Assembly (NCBI RefSeq): GCF_001507855.1
Contig: NZ_LGEN01000004.1
Coordinates: 62,001 to 126,000, forward strand
DNA: 64,000 bases
Source: Halomonas sp. 54_146
Lineage (GTDB): Bacteria; Pseudomonadota; Gammaproteobacteria; Pseudomonadales; Halomonadaceae
Reading direction: 5' to 3'
Below, piece after piece: positions 35,515 through 44,597 of this stretch. The position numbers were made by a program, and so were the translations under genes. Within the stretch, counting starts at the first letter, position 1. Each line of letters opens with the position of its first letter. The notes beneath the pieces were generated by a model, which made no database searches, had not been told where the DNA came from, and worked only from the letters and a program-made list of their open reading frames with translations.

Positions 35515-36333
35515 TTACCCCTTCGCCTCAGAGCTGGCGGGGGCAGGCCGCGGCTTGACGCTCTCATCACGAATTTCATCGTGATAGTTGGCCACAAACG
35601 AGTTGAGCGTTTCTTCAATAAACGACGGCAGGCGGCGCTTGGTAATCAGTGAAATACCTTCCAACACCATGTTCATGGTGATTAAACGCTCTTCTGTACG
35701 GCGCTCCAATTTTACCGCAATGGGTTTAAACACCAGGTTGGCTAACAAAATGCCGTAGAAGGTGGTTAACAGAGCCACTGCCATACGTGGGCCAATCACC
35801 TGCAGGTCGCCTGCATCCATGACTTCCAACATATTCACTAGCCCTACCAGCGTACCGATCATGCCAAACGCGGGCGCGTAGGTGGCCATGGTGCGAAATA
35901 TTTGTGCTTCAGCGTGCTCGCGCGCTTTTAGGCGGGCAATACGCCACCGCAGCATGTCAAAAATCTCATCCTCTTTGGTGTTGGCAATCACCAGTTGGAT
36001 ACCGGTACGAAGAAAGGGGTTACGGGTGTGCTCAAGCTCGCGCTCTACCGCTCGCACGTCGCCCTTAAACCACAGCCGGGACATATCGACCAGCTCGCGG
36101 ATATCATCGCGCACGTAGGTATTTTCACGCCGGAATACCAGCCCCACCAATCGCACCACCCGTAGCACTTCTTTTAGTGGGTAGCTGATAAAGGTGGCCG
36201 CTAGCGTGCCAGTCACTACGATGGCCAGCCCCGGCAAGTTAATAAAGCTTTCAGGAGACTCTGCAGTGAAAAACAGCACGCTGACCAGCAACAGTATGCT
36301 GGCAAGTATGCCTATTAGCGTCGAAGGATTCAT
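35515..36333 (-). CDS. motC: Second flagellar stator, MotA/PomA-like subunit (MotC)
   Basis: A 272-residue four-helix membrane protein. The conserved segment YAPAFGMIGTLVGLVNMLE and IGPRMAVALLTTFYGILLAN resemble PomA of Na+-driven motors more than the MotA encoded at 56 kb. The cytoplasmic loop between helices 2 and 3 carries charged residues for contact with FliG. AAGGAG precedes the ATG. The pair with the MotD-like subunit is directly after fliA. The coupling ion cannot be fixed from sequence alone; Na+ is plausible in a halophile. Confidence 0.9.
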   Translation of the reverse strand: MNPSTLIGILASILLLVSVLFFTAESPESFINLPGLAIVVTGTLAATFISYPLKEVLRVVRLVGLVFRRENTYVRDDIRELVDMSRLWFKGDVRAVERELEHTRNPFLRTGIQLVIANTKEDEIFDMLRWRIARLKAREHAEAQIFRTMATYAPAFGMIGTLVGLVNMLEVMDAGDLQVIGPRMAVALLTTFYGILLANLVFKPIAVKLERRTEERLITMNMVLEGISLITKRRLPSFIEETLNSFVANYHDEIRDESVKPRPAPASSEAKG

Positions 36334-36373
36334 CCACGGCTCCTTGCCGGTAACAAGTAAGTAAACATTGGGA

Positions 36374-37075
36374 TTACATCGCGTCGTGTAAGCGTGCGCG
36401 TAAACGACTGACAGCCTGGCTGTGCAGTTGAGAAACCCGTGACTCAGTCACGCCCAGCACAGCCCCTACTTCTTTGAGGTTGAGCTCTTCTTGGTAGTAG
36501 AGCGCCATCAGCAGCTTTTCACGCTCTGGAAGCGCTTCAATTGCCTCAATCAGCGTTTCCCGCTGCTGGCCATCAAGCAGTTGTGCAAAGGGCGAGTTTG
36601 CCAGTTCATGGTTAGCCGGTTCACTGCCATCAGCAACCAACTCTTCAAACGGCAACAGCTGACCGCTGTTGGTGTCGTTGAGCAGCTGCTGATAATCGCT
36701 CAACGGCATCTCTAGAAACCGCGCTATTTCACTCTCTTCTGGGGCACGCCCTAGCTGCTGTTCTAGCTGGCGAACGGCACTGTCTACCGCGCGCGCTGAA
36801 CGACGAACGCTGCGCGGCAGCCAATCACGGGTGCGCAATTCATCCATCATCGCACCACGAATACGCTGGCTTGCGAAGGTCGCAAAGGTCGCACCTTGGG
36901 TGGCATCAAAACGACCGAGCGCCTCCAGCAGCCCCACCATGCCGGCTTGAATAAGATCATCGAGTTCAATGCTTGCTGGCAACCGGATCTGTAGCGTCAA
37001 GGCCTGACGTCGCACCAGTGGCATGTATTGCGTTAACAGCTCGCTCTGTTTGATCCTGCCTTGTGCTGTGTACAT
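36374..37075 (-). CDS. fliA: RNA polymerase sigma factor for flagellar operon, sigma-28
   Basis: A 233-residue sigma factor with regions 2 (LPASIELDDLIQAGMVGLLEAL ... FATFASQRIRGAMMDEL), 3 and 4 (LNLKEVGAVLGVTESRVSQLHSQAV). It directs late flagellar and chemotaxis promoters; two matching promoters are in this window (60596-60622 and 62582-62608). It lies after flhE and before the second stator, as in many gammaproteobacteria. FlgM is not in the window. Confidence 0.96.
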   Translation of the reverse strand: MYTAQGRIKQSELLTQYMPLVRRQALTLQIRLPASIELDDLIQAGMVGLLEALGRFDATQGATFATFASQRIRGAMMDELRTRDWLPRSVRRSARAVDSAVRQLEQQLGRAPEESEIARFLEMPLSDYQQLLNDTNSGQLLPFEELVADGSEPANHELANSPFAQLLDGQQRETLIEAIEALPEREKLLMALYYQEELNLKEVGAVLGVTESRVSQLHSQAVSRLRARLHDAM

Positions 37076-37101
37076 CCTCTCGCCTCGCGGCTATACAGCC
37101 T

Positions 37102-37578
37102 TCACTGATAGTTCACAATCATTTGCAACCCCTGCACACGAACCGGGCGCTGCCCTGGGCTTAAGGAAAAGCGAAAATGTAGCGGCGCATTGGCTGTTCG
37201 TCCTGCCAGCGCGGTGGTGGAACCACGCATGCCGGTTAGCGCAACGCACTGTTCGGGATGACACAACCAGGCGTTTAACTGCGCCCCCGGCGGGTGTTGG
37301 AACTGCCAGTGAATGCGCTCAAGCTGCCCCGCCTGAACGTTGGCACCCTTCGGCGCGGTGACGGTTTGGCTGGCACTCGCCCGGTCACTCATCGCCACCA
37401 TCAGCCCCGGAAGTTGGCTGCTCCAGCTTCCCGTTGCCGCCTGGGCATTGCCTATTAGTACGGTCAGCGCTATCAGTACGCTCAACGCTATCAGTACGCT
37501 CAACACGGCGGTGTATATCAACCTTAAAGGCCAGCTTAACATGCTTGTTATCCTCGGCGGAGAATGCTCATCGTGCAA
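37102..37578 (-). CDS. flhE: Flagellar protein FlhE
   Basis: A 158-residue periplasmic protein. The signal peptide is followed by GSWSSQLPGL, two Cys in LCHPEQCVAL, and a final strand LQMIVNYQ, all as in FlhE of enterics. FlhE is thought to limit proton leakage through the export apparatus. In E. coli and Salmonella it follows flhBA; here flhF and another gene are inserted between. The hydrophobic core of the signal peptide is encoded by an 18-base tandem repeat. The start may also be the Met at position 13; the first codons overlap the upstream gene by 11 bases. Confidence 0.85.
   Translation of the reverse strand: MHDEHSPPRITSMLSWPLRLIYTAVLSVLIALSVLIALTVLIGNAQAATGSWSSQLPGLMVAMSDRASASQTVTAPKGANVQAGQLERIHWQFQHPPGAQLNAWLCHPEQCVALTGMRGSTTALAGRTANAPLHFRFSLSPGQRPVRVQGLQMIVNYQ
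37451..37504. repeat. 18-bp tandem repeat in the flhE signal peptide
   Basis: Three 18-base units at 37451, 37469 and 37487; the last two are identical (GCTATCAGTACGCTCAAC) and the first differs at four positions. Each unit encodes six hydrophobic residues (VLIALS-type). Unit number sets the length of the signal-peptide core, in frame. Confidence 0.85.
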
Positions 37579-38245
37579 GTACGAGAAGCTCCATCTTTAA
37601 GTAGTAATCGGCAGCTTCTCGCAAGTTATCGAGTAAACCTTGGCGCGGCAAGTGGGGTTCGTGCAGTGCTAATAAACGGCTCGGCCCACCATGCTCGCGC
37701 AGCTGGCGCAGCGTGCGGTACATGGCGGCAAACGCATCGGCATCGCTATTGACCCACAGCGCCCAACGGCGGCATTCATTGCGCAGCTGCGCCAGGTTGT
37801 CGGCATCGGCCATTACGATACGAATTTCCCAATCGTCTGGGTCTCCTGCCCAGCGCCGCCCCAGCGCGGACCACTGCCCCAGGCGTGCTTTGACCCTATT
37901 CACCTGCGTTACGCCACTACCGGGCAAGCCAACAACATAAAGCGGCGTTTTGACCGCGGGCGGAGCTACCCGCGCAGGTTCTTCTATAGGTGACGACGCA
38001 GGTGCTGCCAGCGATTCCTGTGTGGGCTCCTGCGTGGGCTCCTGCGTGGGCTCCTGTGCGGGTTCCTCTGCTGGTGACGCCGCAGGTGCTGCCAGCGGTT
38101 CCTGCGCAAGTTCCTGTGTAGGCTCCTGCGAAGAAGCGGGCGCATACTCCGCCGCCGGCACATCAACAGAGGCTTCCGCCTGTTGCTTTTGGCGCTGTAA
38201 ATCAGCCCACTTACGCAGCCCAGTCGCTTGATCTTGACCGCTCAC
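37568..38245 (-). CDS. Unknown protein in the usual flhG (fleN) slot
   Basis: A 225-residue protein. Residues 1-35 are charged, about 39-95 are low-complexity Pro/Glu/Gln/Ala with QEPT repeats, and about 99-225 form a compact domain (TPLYVVGLPGSGVTQVNRV ... ALWVNSDADAFAAMYRTLRQL). It overlaps the flhF stop by 4 bases and the flhE start by 11. FlhG, the MinD-type partner of FlhF, normally sits here. The segment GLPGSGVTQV has no Walker Lys in the expected place and the deviant MinD motif KGGxGKT is absent. It could be a highly diverged FlhG-like protein or an unrelated FlhF partner; I cannot decide. Confidence 0.75.
   Translation of the reverse strand: MSGQDQATGLRKWADLQRQKQQAEASVDVPAAEYAPASSQEPTQELAQEPLAAPAASPAEEPAQEPTQEPTQEPTQESLAAPASSPIEEPARVAPPAVKTPLYVVGLPGSGVTQVNRVKARLGQWSALGRRWAGDPDDWEIRIVMADADNLAQLRNECRRWALWVNSDADAFAAMYRTLRQLREHGGPSRLLALHEPHLPRQGLLDNLREAADYYLKMELLVLAR
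37988..38103. repeat. In-frame repeats in the flhG-slot gene
   Basis: Three 12-base units GTGGGCTCCTGC/T lie at 38021-38056, encoding QEPT on the minus strand. Around them a 32-base segment starting GGTGACGACGCAGGTGCTGC at 37988 recurs at 38072 with two differences, 84 bases (28 codons) apart. All lengths are multiples of three, so expansion keeps the frame. Confidence 0.8.
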
Positions 38246-40446
38246 GCCACACCCTCTCGGCTAACACTGCCCAACTGGCGAATGGCATCGCGAGCCATAA
38301 AGGCGTAAACCAACGCGTCCAGCATACCGGTGTCGCGGCGGCGGCGACTGGTTCCCAATAGGCTCAGCAGATCACCACGCAGCGTTTGCGCGTCGTCATC
38401 CTCGGCGACATCAAGATGCCCGGCAACTGCCGCCACACCACTGGCCATCAAAAGACGTACTTCTGCGCTAAGTTCGCCGCTGTCGGCGTCTTTTAACTGC
38501 TGCCATGCACGACGCGTTAGCGCTGCCAGCCCTTCACTTTGCAGCTGGGTTAGCAGCAGCGACAACACTTCTGAGCCCAGCCGAGCGGGGGTGAGCCAGT
38601 AGCGGCGCGCCACTACTTTGGCGCTTTCTGGGTCGCGCACTTCGCCATACCAGGCAAGCAGGGGAAGCTCTGACGCATCCTGCACGTCAACATCCGCGTA
38701 GGCGGTCCACAGCTGCATGGTTTGCCCACGAAAACGCACGCCTACATGGTGCGTTAATAGGCTGTCATTAAATAACTGGCGCAGCGACTGGCGCTCGCGG
38801 TGGAAGACGATACGCTGACTGGGCGCGGCTTGGCTGATCCACGTCAAATGCTGGGCCTCTAACCACGTTAGCGCATCGGCATCGGGCAGGCGGGGCAGCA
38901 AATGCACGGCAACCCCACAGGATGCCGAGAGTGCCGCTAAACGCGGCTGCCAGCCGGCGGCATGACGGTGTTGCAGCCAAGGTAGCGCCAGCCAAGCGCC
39001 GTCCGTGTCCAGGCCTATATCGGGCATTGCCCAATCACAGCCGCGCTCGTTACGTCGCGCTGACCACGCCATGCCGAGCATGTCATCACTAGGTGGATAA
39101 GCGCTCAGCAATGCGGTAAGACGCGTGTCTTGAACACTGCCTGGCAGCGACGCTAAATTCCAGGTTTCTTCTAACGCTGCAAACCCGGTAATGCGCTGGC
39201 GAAGCCGCGCCAACAGCGAGGATAACCGCCGCCCTTGGCCCAGCACATCCCGCGACCAGCGCGGCATACCCATCGGTATATCCGCATGCTGTGGCCGTTC
39301 ACGCTGCGGTGTCGCCGTGCTCAGCGCTTGGTCCACTAGCGCGGCTGGGGCGGCAACCGCCATATCTTCAGGCACCTGCTGGCCATTTGAACCAAACAGC
39401 ACGCGCATACCGTGGCGCATAACAATATCAAGCACCGGGGCAAGCCGCCCTGCTTCATCTTGCTTGGTGATAATGCAGTCATCTAATTCAGCGCCCGCCG
39501 CCCGCGCGGCCTGGCGATAACGCAGCACAACTTCTTCGAGGGTTTCCGGCTGGCTGGCGGCATTGAGCAGCAGCACCAGACGCACCCGCGAGCGCCCACC
39601 CTGAAGATGAGCGATCTGCTCAATCACCCGCTGGTCACGCTGGCTCATGCCGACGGTGTCGATAATCACCCACTGTTTGCCCTGCAGGCGACCCAGCAAA
39701 TCGTCGATGGGTTGTTCCGCATCCAGCGCGTACATGGGTGTATCCAGCAGGCGCGCATAAATACGTAGTTGCTCATGTGCACCGATCCGGAAGCTGTCAG
39801 TCGTGACCAACGCGACTGGACGCGTGCCGTGTCGCATAACAAAGCGAGCTGCCAGTTTAGCCGTAGTCGTGGTTTTCCCCACCCCCGTTGGTCCCACCAG
39901 CGCGACAATCCCGGTTTGGTCGAAGAAGCTGGCTTCATCGCTCAACACACAAAGGCGTTCGATCAGCTGCTGTCGCAGCCACTGCAGGGGCGCTTCGCTG
40001 TCGGCATTTAACGCGGCAAGCGGTTCGGGAAGCCCTGTCAGTAGCTCATCGGCAAGCTCGCTGCTGAAACCAACGTTCCATAGCAGTTGGCGCAGGCGGG
40101 CGGCCGTTCCCGTTGCTAGCGGCGGCTGGTAGGCAGCCGCTTTTGCGGGTGCGCTGCTTGCCAGCAGCTCCCGCATATCCTGCATCTCACGCAATAACCG
40201 CTCGCTCATTGCCTGCATGGAGTCTTGCATTGGCGGCGCTGGCGATGGTTCTGGAGACGATGCCCCTGGAAGAAGTGACTCTGGCGAAGGCTCAAAATGG
40301 TCAATAGCTTCATCCGCCATGGCCAGAATCTCAACGCCCCCTTCGGTGCGCCGATTAGCCACAATCAGGGCATCTTCACCGAGCGCTTCGCGCACTTGGC
40401 GCATCACATCACGACTGTTGGCTCCCACGAAACGTCTAACGCTCAT
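38242..40446 (-). CDS. flhF: Flagellar SRP-like GTPase FlhF with long C-terminal extension
   Basis: A 734-residue protein; typical FlhF is about 430-500. Residues 1-45 are the basic B-like region (VRRFVGANSRDVMRQVREALG), about 75-170 the N domain, and about 175-372 the G domain with GPTGVGKTTT (185-194), TTDSFRIGAHEQL, DTVGMSQRD, TKQDEAG and the end FGSNGQQVPEDM. FlhF sets position and number of flagella, mostly polar ones. About 355 residues (380-734) continue after the normal end; they contain WLALPWLQHRH and many Trp/Leu/Arg and belong to no family I know. The lower confidence concerns only that extension. Next to flhA, 4-base overlap with the following gene. Confidence 0.92.
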   Translation of the reverse strand: MSVRRFVGANSRDVMRQVREALGEDALIVANRRTEGGVEILAMADEAIDHFEPSPESLLPGASSPEPSPAPPMQDSMQAMSERLLREMQDMRELLASSAPAKAAAYQPPLATGTAARLRQLLWNVGFSSELADELLTGLPEPLAALNADSEAPLQWLRQQLIERLCVLSDEASFFDQTGIVALVGPTGVGKTTTTAKLAARFVMRHGTRPVALVTTDSFRIGAHEQLRIYARLLDTPMYALDAEQPIDDLLGRLQGKQWVIIDTVGMSQRDQRVIEQIAHLQGGRSRVRLVLLLNAASQPETLEEVVLRYRQAARAAGAELDDCIITKQDEAGRLAPVLDIVMRHGMRVLFGSNGQQVPEDMAVAAPAALVDQALSTATPQRERPQHADIPMGMPRWSRDVLGQGRRLSSLLARLRQRITGFAALEETWNLASLPGSVQDTRLTALLSAYPPSDDMLGMAWSARRNERGCDWAMPDIGLDTDGAWLALPWLQHRHAAGWQPRLAALSASCGVAVHLLPRLPDADALTWLEAQHLTWISQAAPSQRIVFHRERQSLRQLFNDSLLTHHVGVRFRGQTMQLWTAYADVDVQDASELPLLAWYGEVRDPESAKVVARRYWLTPARLGSEVLSLLLTQLQSEGLAALTRRAWQQLKDADSGELSAEVRLLMASGVAAVAGHLDVAEDDDAQTLRGDLLSLLGTSRRRRDTGMLDALVYAFMARDAIRQLGSVSREGVA

Positions 40447-40502
40447 GACTTACCCTTTGCCTATGCTGAAAATGGTCAACGTTAGCCTATCACGGCAGGG
40501 GG

Positions 40503-42593
40503 CTACGAACGCCCGCCGACTAGGGTGGTGACCCTTAATGTACGGTCATCGGGAATTTCGGCTTGCGACAACACCGACATATGCCGTAGGCGGCGGCGTA
40601 AAAAGCGCGAAAGCACTGCCCGCAACGAATGCTGCACGACCAGCACCGGCGGCTCGCCTGAACTTTCGTGACGCTCTAGCGCCTGCTGCGCCTGGGTCAT
40701 CAGTGTCTCGGCCAGGCCAGGTTCCATGGCACCGTTGCCATTCATCGCCTGTACCAGCACTTGTTCCAACTGAGCATCCAGCCCCATCACATTGAGCGTC
40801 TCTTGGCCGGCAAACCACTGCTGAACAATGGCACGCCCCAAGGACACACGGACTAGCGCGGTCAGCTCGTTGGGGTCTTTTTGCTGGGTGGCGTACTCCG
40901 CCAGGGTATCCAAAATGGTGCGCATATCACGAATGGACACGTCTTCATCGAGCAGATTTTGTAAAATACGCTGCAATACCGTCAACGAAATCGCTTTTGG
41001 AATGACTTCTTCGACTAAGGCTTTTTGATCATCGCCCATTTTATCCAGCAGCTTCTGCACTTCTTGGCGGCCTAACATTTCAGGTGAGTGGCGGTGCAGC
41101 AGGTGGTTCAAGTGGGTCGCAATCACGGTGCTGGCATCAACCACGGTGTAGCCATATACCTGAGCGTGCTCACGCTGGCCGCTTTCAATCCACACAGCGG
41201 GCAGACCAAAGGCAGGGTCTTGGGTATGAGTGCCCTGCAATTCGCCTGAGACCTGGCCTGGGTTAATCGCCAGCCATTTACCCGGCTGCGCTTCGGCGCG
41301 GCCAATTTCAGCGCCTTTCATCGAAAGCACATAGGCGTTGGGCGGCAGCTCCAAGTTATCGCGGATATGCACGACCGGCGGCAAAAAGCCCACTTCTTGA
41401 GCAAACTTTTTGCGCACACTTTTAATGCGCCCAAGCAGCTCACCTTTTTGGCGCGAGTCCACCAGCGGTATTAAGCGATGGCCCACTTCCAGGCCAAGAG
41501 TATCGACCAGCTGCACATCTTCCCAGCTTGCTTCCGGGGTCTCTTGTACAGGCACGGGGGCTGCGTCAATTTCCTCTTTAACCAAGGCCTTCTCTTTTTG
41601 GCGCGACAACAGCCACGCTAAACCACCCAGCAGCGCGGTGAAGAAGAGAAAGACAAAATTGGGCATGCCGGGCACCATGCCTAGCAAGCCCATGACCACG
41701 GCGGCTAAGATCAGTACCTGGGGGTTAACGAACAGCTGGCTCAGCATTTGCTGGCCAATATCCTCGTTCGTGTCGGTGCTCACCCGCGATACCGTGACAC
41801 CCGCTGCGGTCGAAATCACCAGGGCGGGAATTTGCGCCACCAGACCATCGCCGATCGCCAGCAACATATAGGTTTGGCCAGCCGCGCCAAAGCTCATGTC
41901 ATGCTGCAACATACCAATCATCAGCCCGCCGATGATATTGACCACCATAATCACCAAACCAGCAATGGCGTCACCACGGACAAACTTGCTCGCACCGTCC
42001 ATCGAGCCAAAGAAATCAGCCTCTTGGGCGACTTCTGCACGGCGCTTTTTGGCGTCTTCTTCGCCGATTAAACCGGCGTTAAGGTCGGCATCGATGGCCA
42101 TTTGCTTGCCGGGCATCGCATCCAGCGTAAAGCGCGCACCCACTTCAGCAATACGGCCAGCACCTTTGGTAATGACCATGAAGTTGATAATGACCAGAAT
42201 CAGGAAGACCACCAGGCCCACCGCAAAGTTACCGCCGACCAAGAACGCCCCAAACGCTTCAATTACCTTACCCGCGGACGCACCGCCTTGGTGGCCCTCC
42301 ATTAACACTACCCGAGTGGAGGCGACGTTAAGCGACAGGCGCAGCAGCGTGGTGAATAGCAACACAGCAGGAAACGCCGCAAAATCAAGCGGCTTCTGCG
42401 TAAACATGCTGACCATCAACACCATAATGGCCAAGGCAATATTGAAGGTGAAGAGTAGATCGAGCGCAAAGGGTGGCAAGGGCACAATCATCATGCCCAA
42501 AATCATCAGGATGAGCATCGGCCCGACCAGCAGCTTCATGCGCACGTTACCCATCCAGTCGCGCCGACCTATTAGCTGGTTTAAGCCTTTCAT
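40503..42593 (-). CDS. flhA: Flagellar export apparatus protein FlhA
   Basis: A 696-residue core of the flagellar type III export gate. Eight membrane helices occupy about residues 20-310; the FHIPEP-type cytoplasmic loop begins RLSLNVASTRVVLMEGH and includes GAGRIAEVGARFTLDAMPGKQMAIDADLNAG. The C-terminal ring domain (about 350-690) binds chaperone-substrate complexes. The start ATG overlaps the flhB stop by 4 bases. Ordinary in length and motifs. Confidence 0.97.
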   Translation of the reverse strand: MKGLNQLIGRRDWMGNVRMKLLVGPMLILMILGMMIVPLPPFALDLLFTFNIALAIMVLMVSMFTQKPLDFAAFPAVLLFTTLLRLSLNVASTRVVLMEGHQGGASAGKVIEAFGAFLVGGNFAVGLVVFLILVIINFMVITKGAGRIAEVGARFTLDAMPGKQMAIDADLNAGLIGEEDAKKRRAEVAQEADFFGSMDGASKFVRGDAIAGLVIMVVNIIGGLMIGMLQHDMSFGAAGQTYMLLAIGDGLVAQIPALVISTAAGVTVSRVSTDTNEDIGQQMLSQLFVNPQVLILAAVVMGLLGMVPGMPNFVFLFFTALLGGLAWLLSRQKEKALVKEEIDAAPVPVQETPEASWEDVQLVDTLGLEVGHRLIPLVDSRQKGELLGRIKSVRKKFAQEVGFLPPVVHIRDNLELPPNAYVLSMKGAEIGRAEAQPGKWLAINPGQVSGELQGTHTQDPAFGLPAVWIESGQREHAQVYGYTVVDASTVIATHLNHLLHRHSPEMLGRQEVQKLLDKMGDDQKALVEEVIPKAISLTVLQRILQNLLDEDVSIRDMRTILDTLAEYATQQKDPNELTALVRVSLGRAIVQQWFAGQETLNVMGLDAQLEQVLVQAMNGNGAMEPGLAETLMTQAQQALERHESSGEPPVLVVQHSLRAVLSRFLRRRLRHMSVLSQAEIPDDRTLRVTTLVGGRS

Positions 42594-43756
42594 GGTTGCG
42601 CCTCGTTACCGCCGGTGCCACGCCCGGGGTTTTCCAGCTCTGGGGGAACCGGTAGGTTATCGGGTGTTGGGGGCACGTCACCTCCTTGTTGTGCGACTTG
42701 TTTAAGCCGGTAGGCCCAGGCCATCACTTCCGCAACTGCGGTATATAGCTCAGTGGGTACTTCCGCCTCAAGATCCACGTGATGATACAGGGCGCGGGCC
42801 AGCGGCGCTGCTTGCAAACGCACAACGCCTGCCTCGTCGCCAATCTCACGAATTCGCGCAGCCACTGCATCGGCGCCCTTGGCCACTAACCGTGGAGCCC
42901 CCATACTGCCTTCCTGATAGCTAAGCGCCACTGCGTAATGGGTAGGGTTAGTGATGATCACATCCGCCTCGGGTACTTTACTCATCATCCGCCCGCGGGC
43001 CATGGCCTGCTGTTGCTGACGAATGCGCGCTTTCAAGAGTGGGTCACCTTCAGACTCTTTATGCTCGCGCTTGATTTCTTCTTGGCTCATGCGCAGCTTT
43101 TTGGCGTTGCTCCAAAGCTGAAAGGGCACGTCAATCAAAATAACCACGATAAGCACCAGCACCATCAGGCCAGCCGCTTGAGCCGCCATACGCAGCGCGT
43201 TGGTGAGCGCCTGCTGGATAGGCTGGTCCATCAGCGCCATAAATTTGCCGATGTTGTAGTACAAAAACACCGAGACAACACCGCCTACCAACACCGATTT
43301 GGCGATAGCTTTCGCCAGCTCAACCAGTGCCTGAGAGGAGAAGATACGCTTTACACCCTTAATCGGATCGAGCTTGGAAAGCTTAGGCTGCATCGATTTC
43401 GTCGATATCAACCAGCCGCCCAGCAGCCCGGGCGCTATTAACGCGATGATAGTTAATAGTAAGAACAGCGGCATCATGGCCAATAGCGTGCGCTGACCAA
43501 GATCAAGCGCGTTGACCAGCATGGGCGTGCTTTCCATTGCCTGGCGACGTTCAAATAGGAACGCCTGCTCCATCACCATGCCCAACTGGTTATAGAGCAT
43601 ACTGCCCATGCTCCATAGCCCAATGACGCCGCCTAACAGGAGTAAAAACGTATTTAACTCGCGTGAGCGAGGCACTTGGCCTTCTTCTCGCGCTTTTTCC
43701 TTTCGTCGGGGCGTGGCTTCTTCGGTCTTTTCCTGGTCGCTATCGTTATCTGCCAT
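42590..43756 (-). CDS. flhB: Flagellar export switch protein FlhB
   Basis: A 388-residue protein. The basic start SDQEKTEEATPRRKEKAREEG is followed by four membrane helices, then a cytoplasmic domain with the autocleavage site NPTH (IITNPTHYAVALSY). Cleavage switches export from rod/hook to filament subunits. The tail is about 30 residues rich in Pro and Gly. It follows cheZ after 104 bases, as in enteric gene order. Confidence 0.97.
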   Translation of the reverse strand: MADNDSDQEKTEEATPRRKEKAREEGQVPRSRELNTFLLLLGGVIGLWSMGSMLYNQLGMVMEQAFLFERRQAMESTPMLVNALDLGQRTLLAMMPLFLLLTIIALIAPGLLGGWLISTKSMQPKLSKLDPIKGVKRIFSSQALVELAKAIAKSVLVGGVVSVFLYYNIGKFMALMDQPIQQALTNALRMAAQAAGLMVLVLIVVILIDVPFQLWSNAKKLRMSQEEIKREHKESEGDPLLKARIRQQQQAMARGRMMSKVPEADVIITNPTHYAVALSYQEGSMGAPRLVAKGADAVAARIREIGDEAGVVRLQAAPLARALYHHVDLEAEVPTELYTAVAEVMAWAYRLKQVAQQGGDVPPTPDNLPVPPELENPGRGTGGNEAQP

Positions 43757-43859
43757 AAGTCATCCGACCAGGTGAAACAAAGGTTATCACGTATTCAGCC
43801 GCCCATAGGGACGGCTAAATGGCGCTCTTATTTGCCCGCAGGGCGTTTAACCACGTGCT

Positions 43860-44555
43860 TTAAAAGCCTAGCTCGTCCAATAAGTCGTCGACTTGATCTT
43901 GCCCAGTGACGATATCTTGGGCATTTTCCTTCACTTGGGGTCCATTCAAAAGCTCTTCGTTGCGCCGTGCATTGTCGTTTTTCCACTGATCCTCGGCCTT
44001 GCGCTGCATCGATTCTCGTGCATGAGCGCCCGGTACGTTATCAATCAGTACTTGAACCAGCTGATGTTCGATCTCGCGGATCACGTCCATCATCTTCTTA
44101 ATCACTTGGCCGGTCAGGTCTTGAAAGTCCTGGGCCATCATGATTTCCATTAGCTCTTTGTTGGTCGCTGAGGCCATATCAGGCACCTCACCCAAATACG
44201 TGCGCGTCTCGATGACCAACGCTTTGGCCTCATCGAGCTCTTTGGGTGCGTCAAACCACTCAGTCCAGCGCTTATCCAATGCGCTTGCACGGTCTGCCAA
44301 CTGATCCTGTATTGGCTGTGCACGATCAATCGCATTGAGCGCTCGGTCCGCTGCCTGCTCCGTCATGGTCGCGACATAGTGCAAGCGGTCGCGCGCATCA
44401 GGGATCGCTTCTGCCGCTTTCTCGATTTCTTTGTCCAGACCCAGCTCGCGCATGTTATCGCGCAGCATGCGCGTTAACTTACCAATGCGATGAATTAGGT
44501 CTTCAGCGGCATCTTCGGACAGCTGGGCAGAACCGGACTGCTCATTCTGACTCAT
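43860..44555 (-). CDS. cheZ: CheY-P phosphatase CheZ
   Basis: A 231-residue protein made mostly of a long helical hairpin. The catalytic segment is [15 protein letters not shown], with the Asp and Gln that attack CheY-P. The C-terminal peptide [13 protein letters not shown] is the CheY-binding tail. It lies 42 bases after cheY. A good GAGGAGA site precedes the ATG. Confidence 0.97.
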   Translation of the reverse strand: MSQNEQSGSAQLSEDAAEDLIHRIGKLTRMLRDNMRELGLDKEIEKAAEAIPDARDRLHYVATMTEQAADRALNAIDRAQPIQDQLADRASALDKRWTEWFDAPKELDEAKALVIETRTYLGEVPDMASATNKELMEIMMAQDFQDLTGQVIKKMMDVIREIEHQLVQVLIDNVPGAHARESMQRKAEDQWKNDNARRNEELLNGPQVKENAQDIVTGQDQVDDLLDELGF

Positions 44556-44597
44556 GATGATGTCTCCTCGCTAACCAGGCCCTGAGGCCTAGCCGCT

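Noticed and set aside
37751..38231. Plus-strand frame with Gly/Ser/Cys repeats (SCVGSCVGSCVGSC type)
   Set aside because: It is only the reverse-strand reading of the QEPT repeats in the flhG-slot gene, which has overlaps and position typical of a real operon gene.
40538..43441. Many long plus-strand open frames opposite flhF, flhA and flhB
   Set aside because: They mirror high-GC coding genes on the minus strand and show no protein family features.
43797..43816. Hairpin AGCCGCCC/GGGACGGCT between cheZ and flhB
   Set aside because: Short, with one mismatch and no T run, and it lies within a co-directional operon; too weak to call a terminator.
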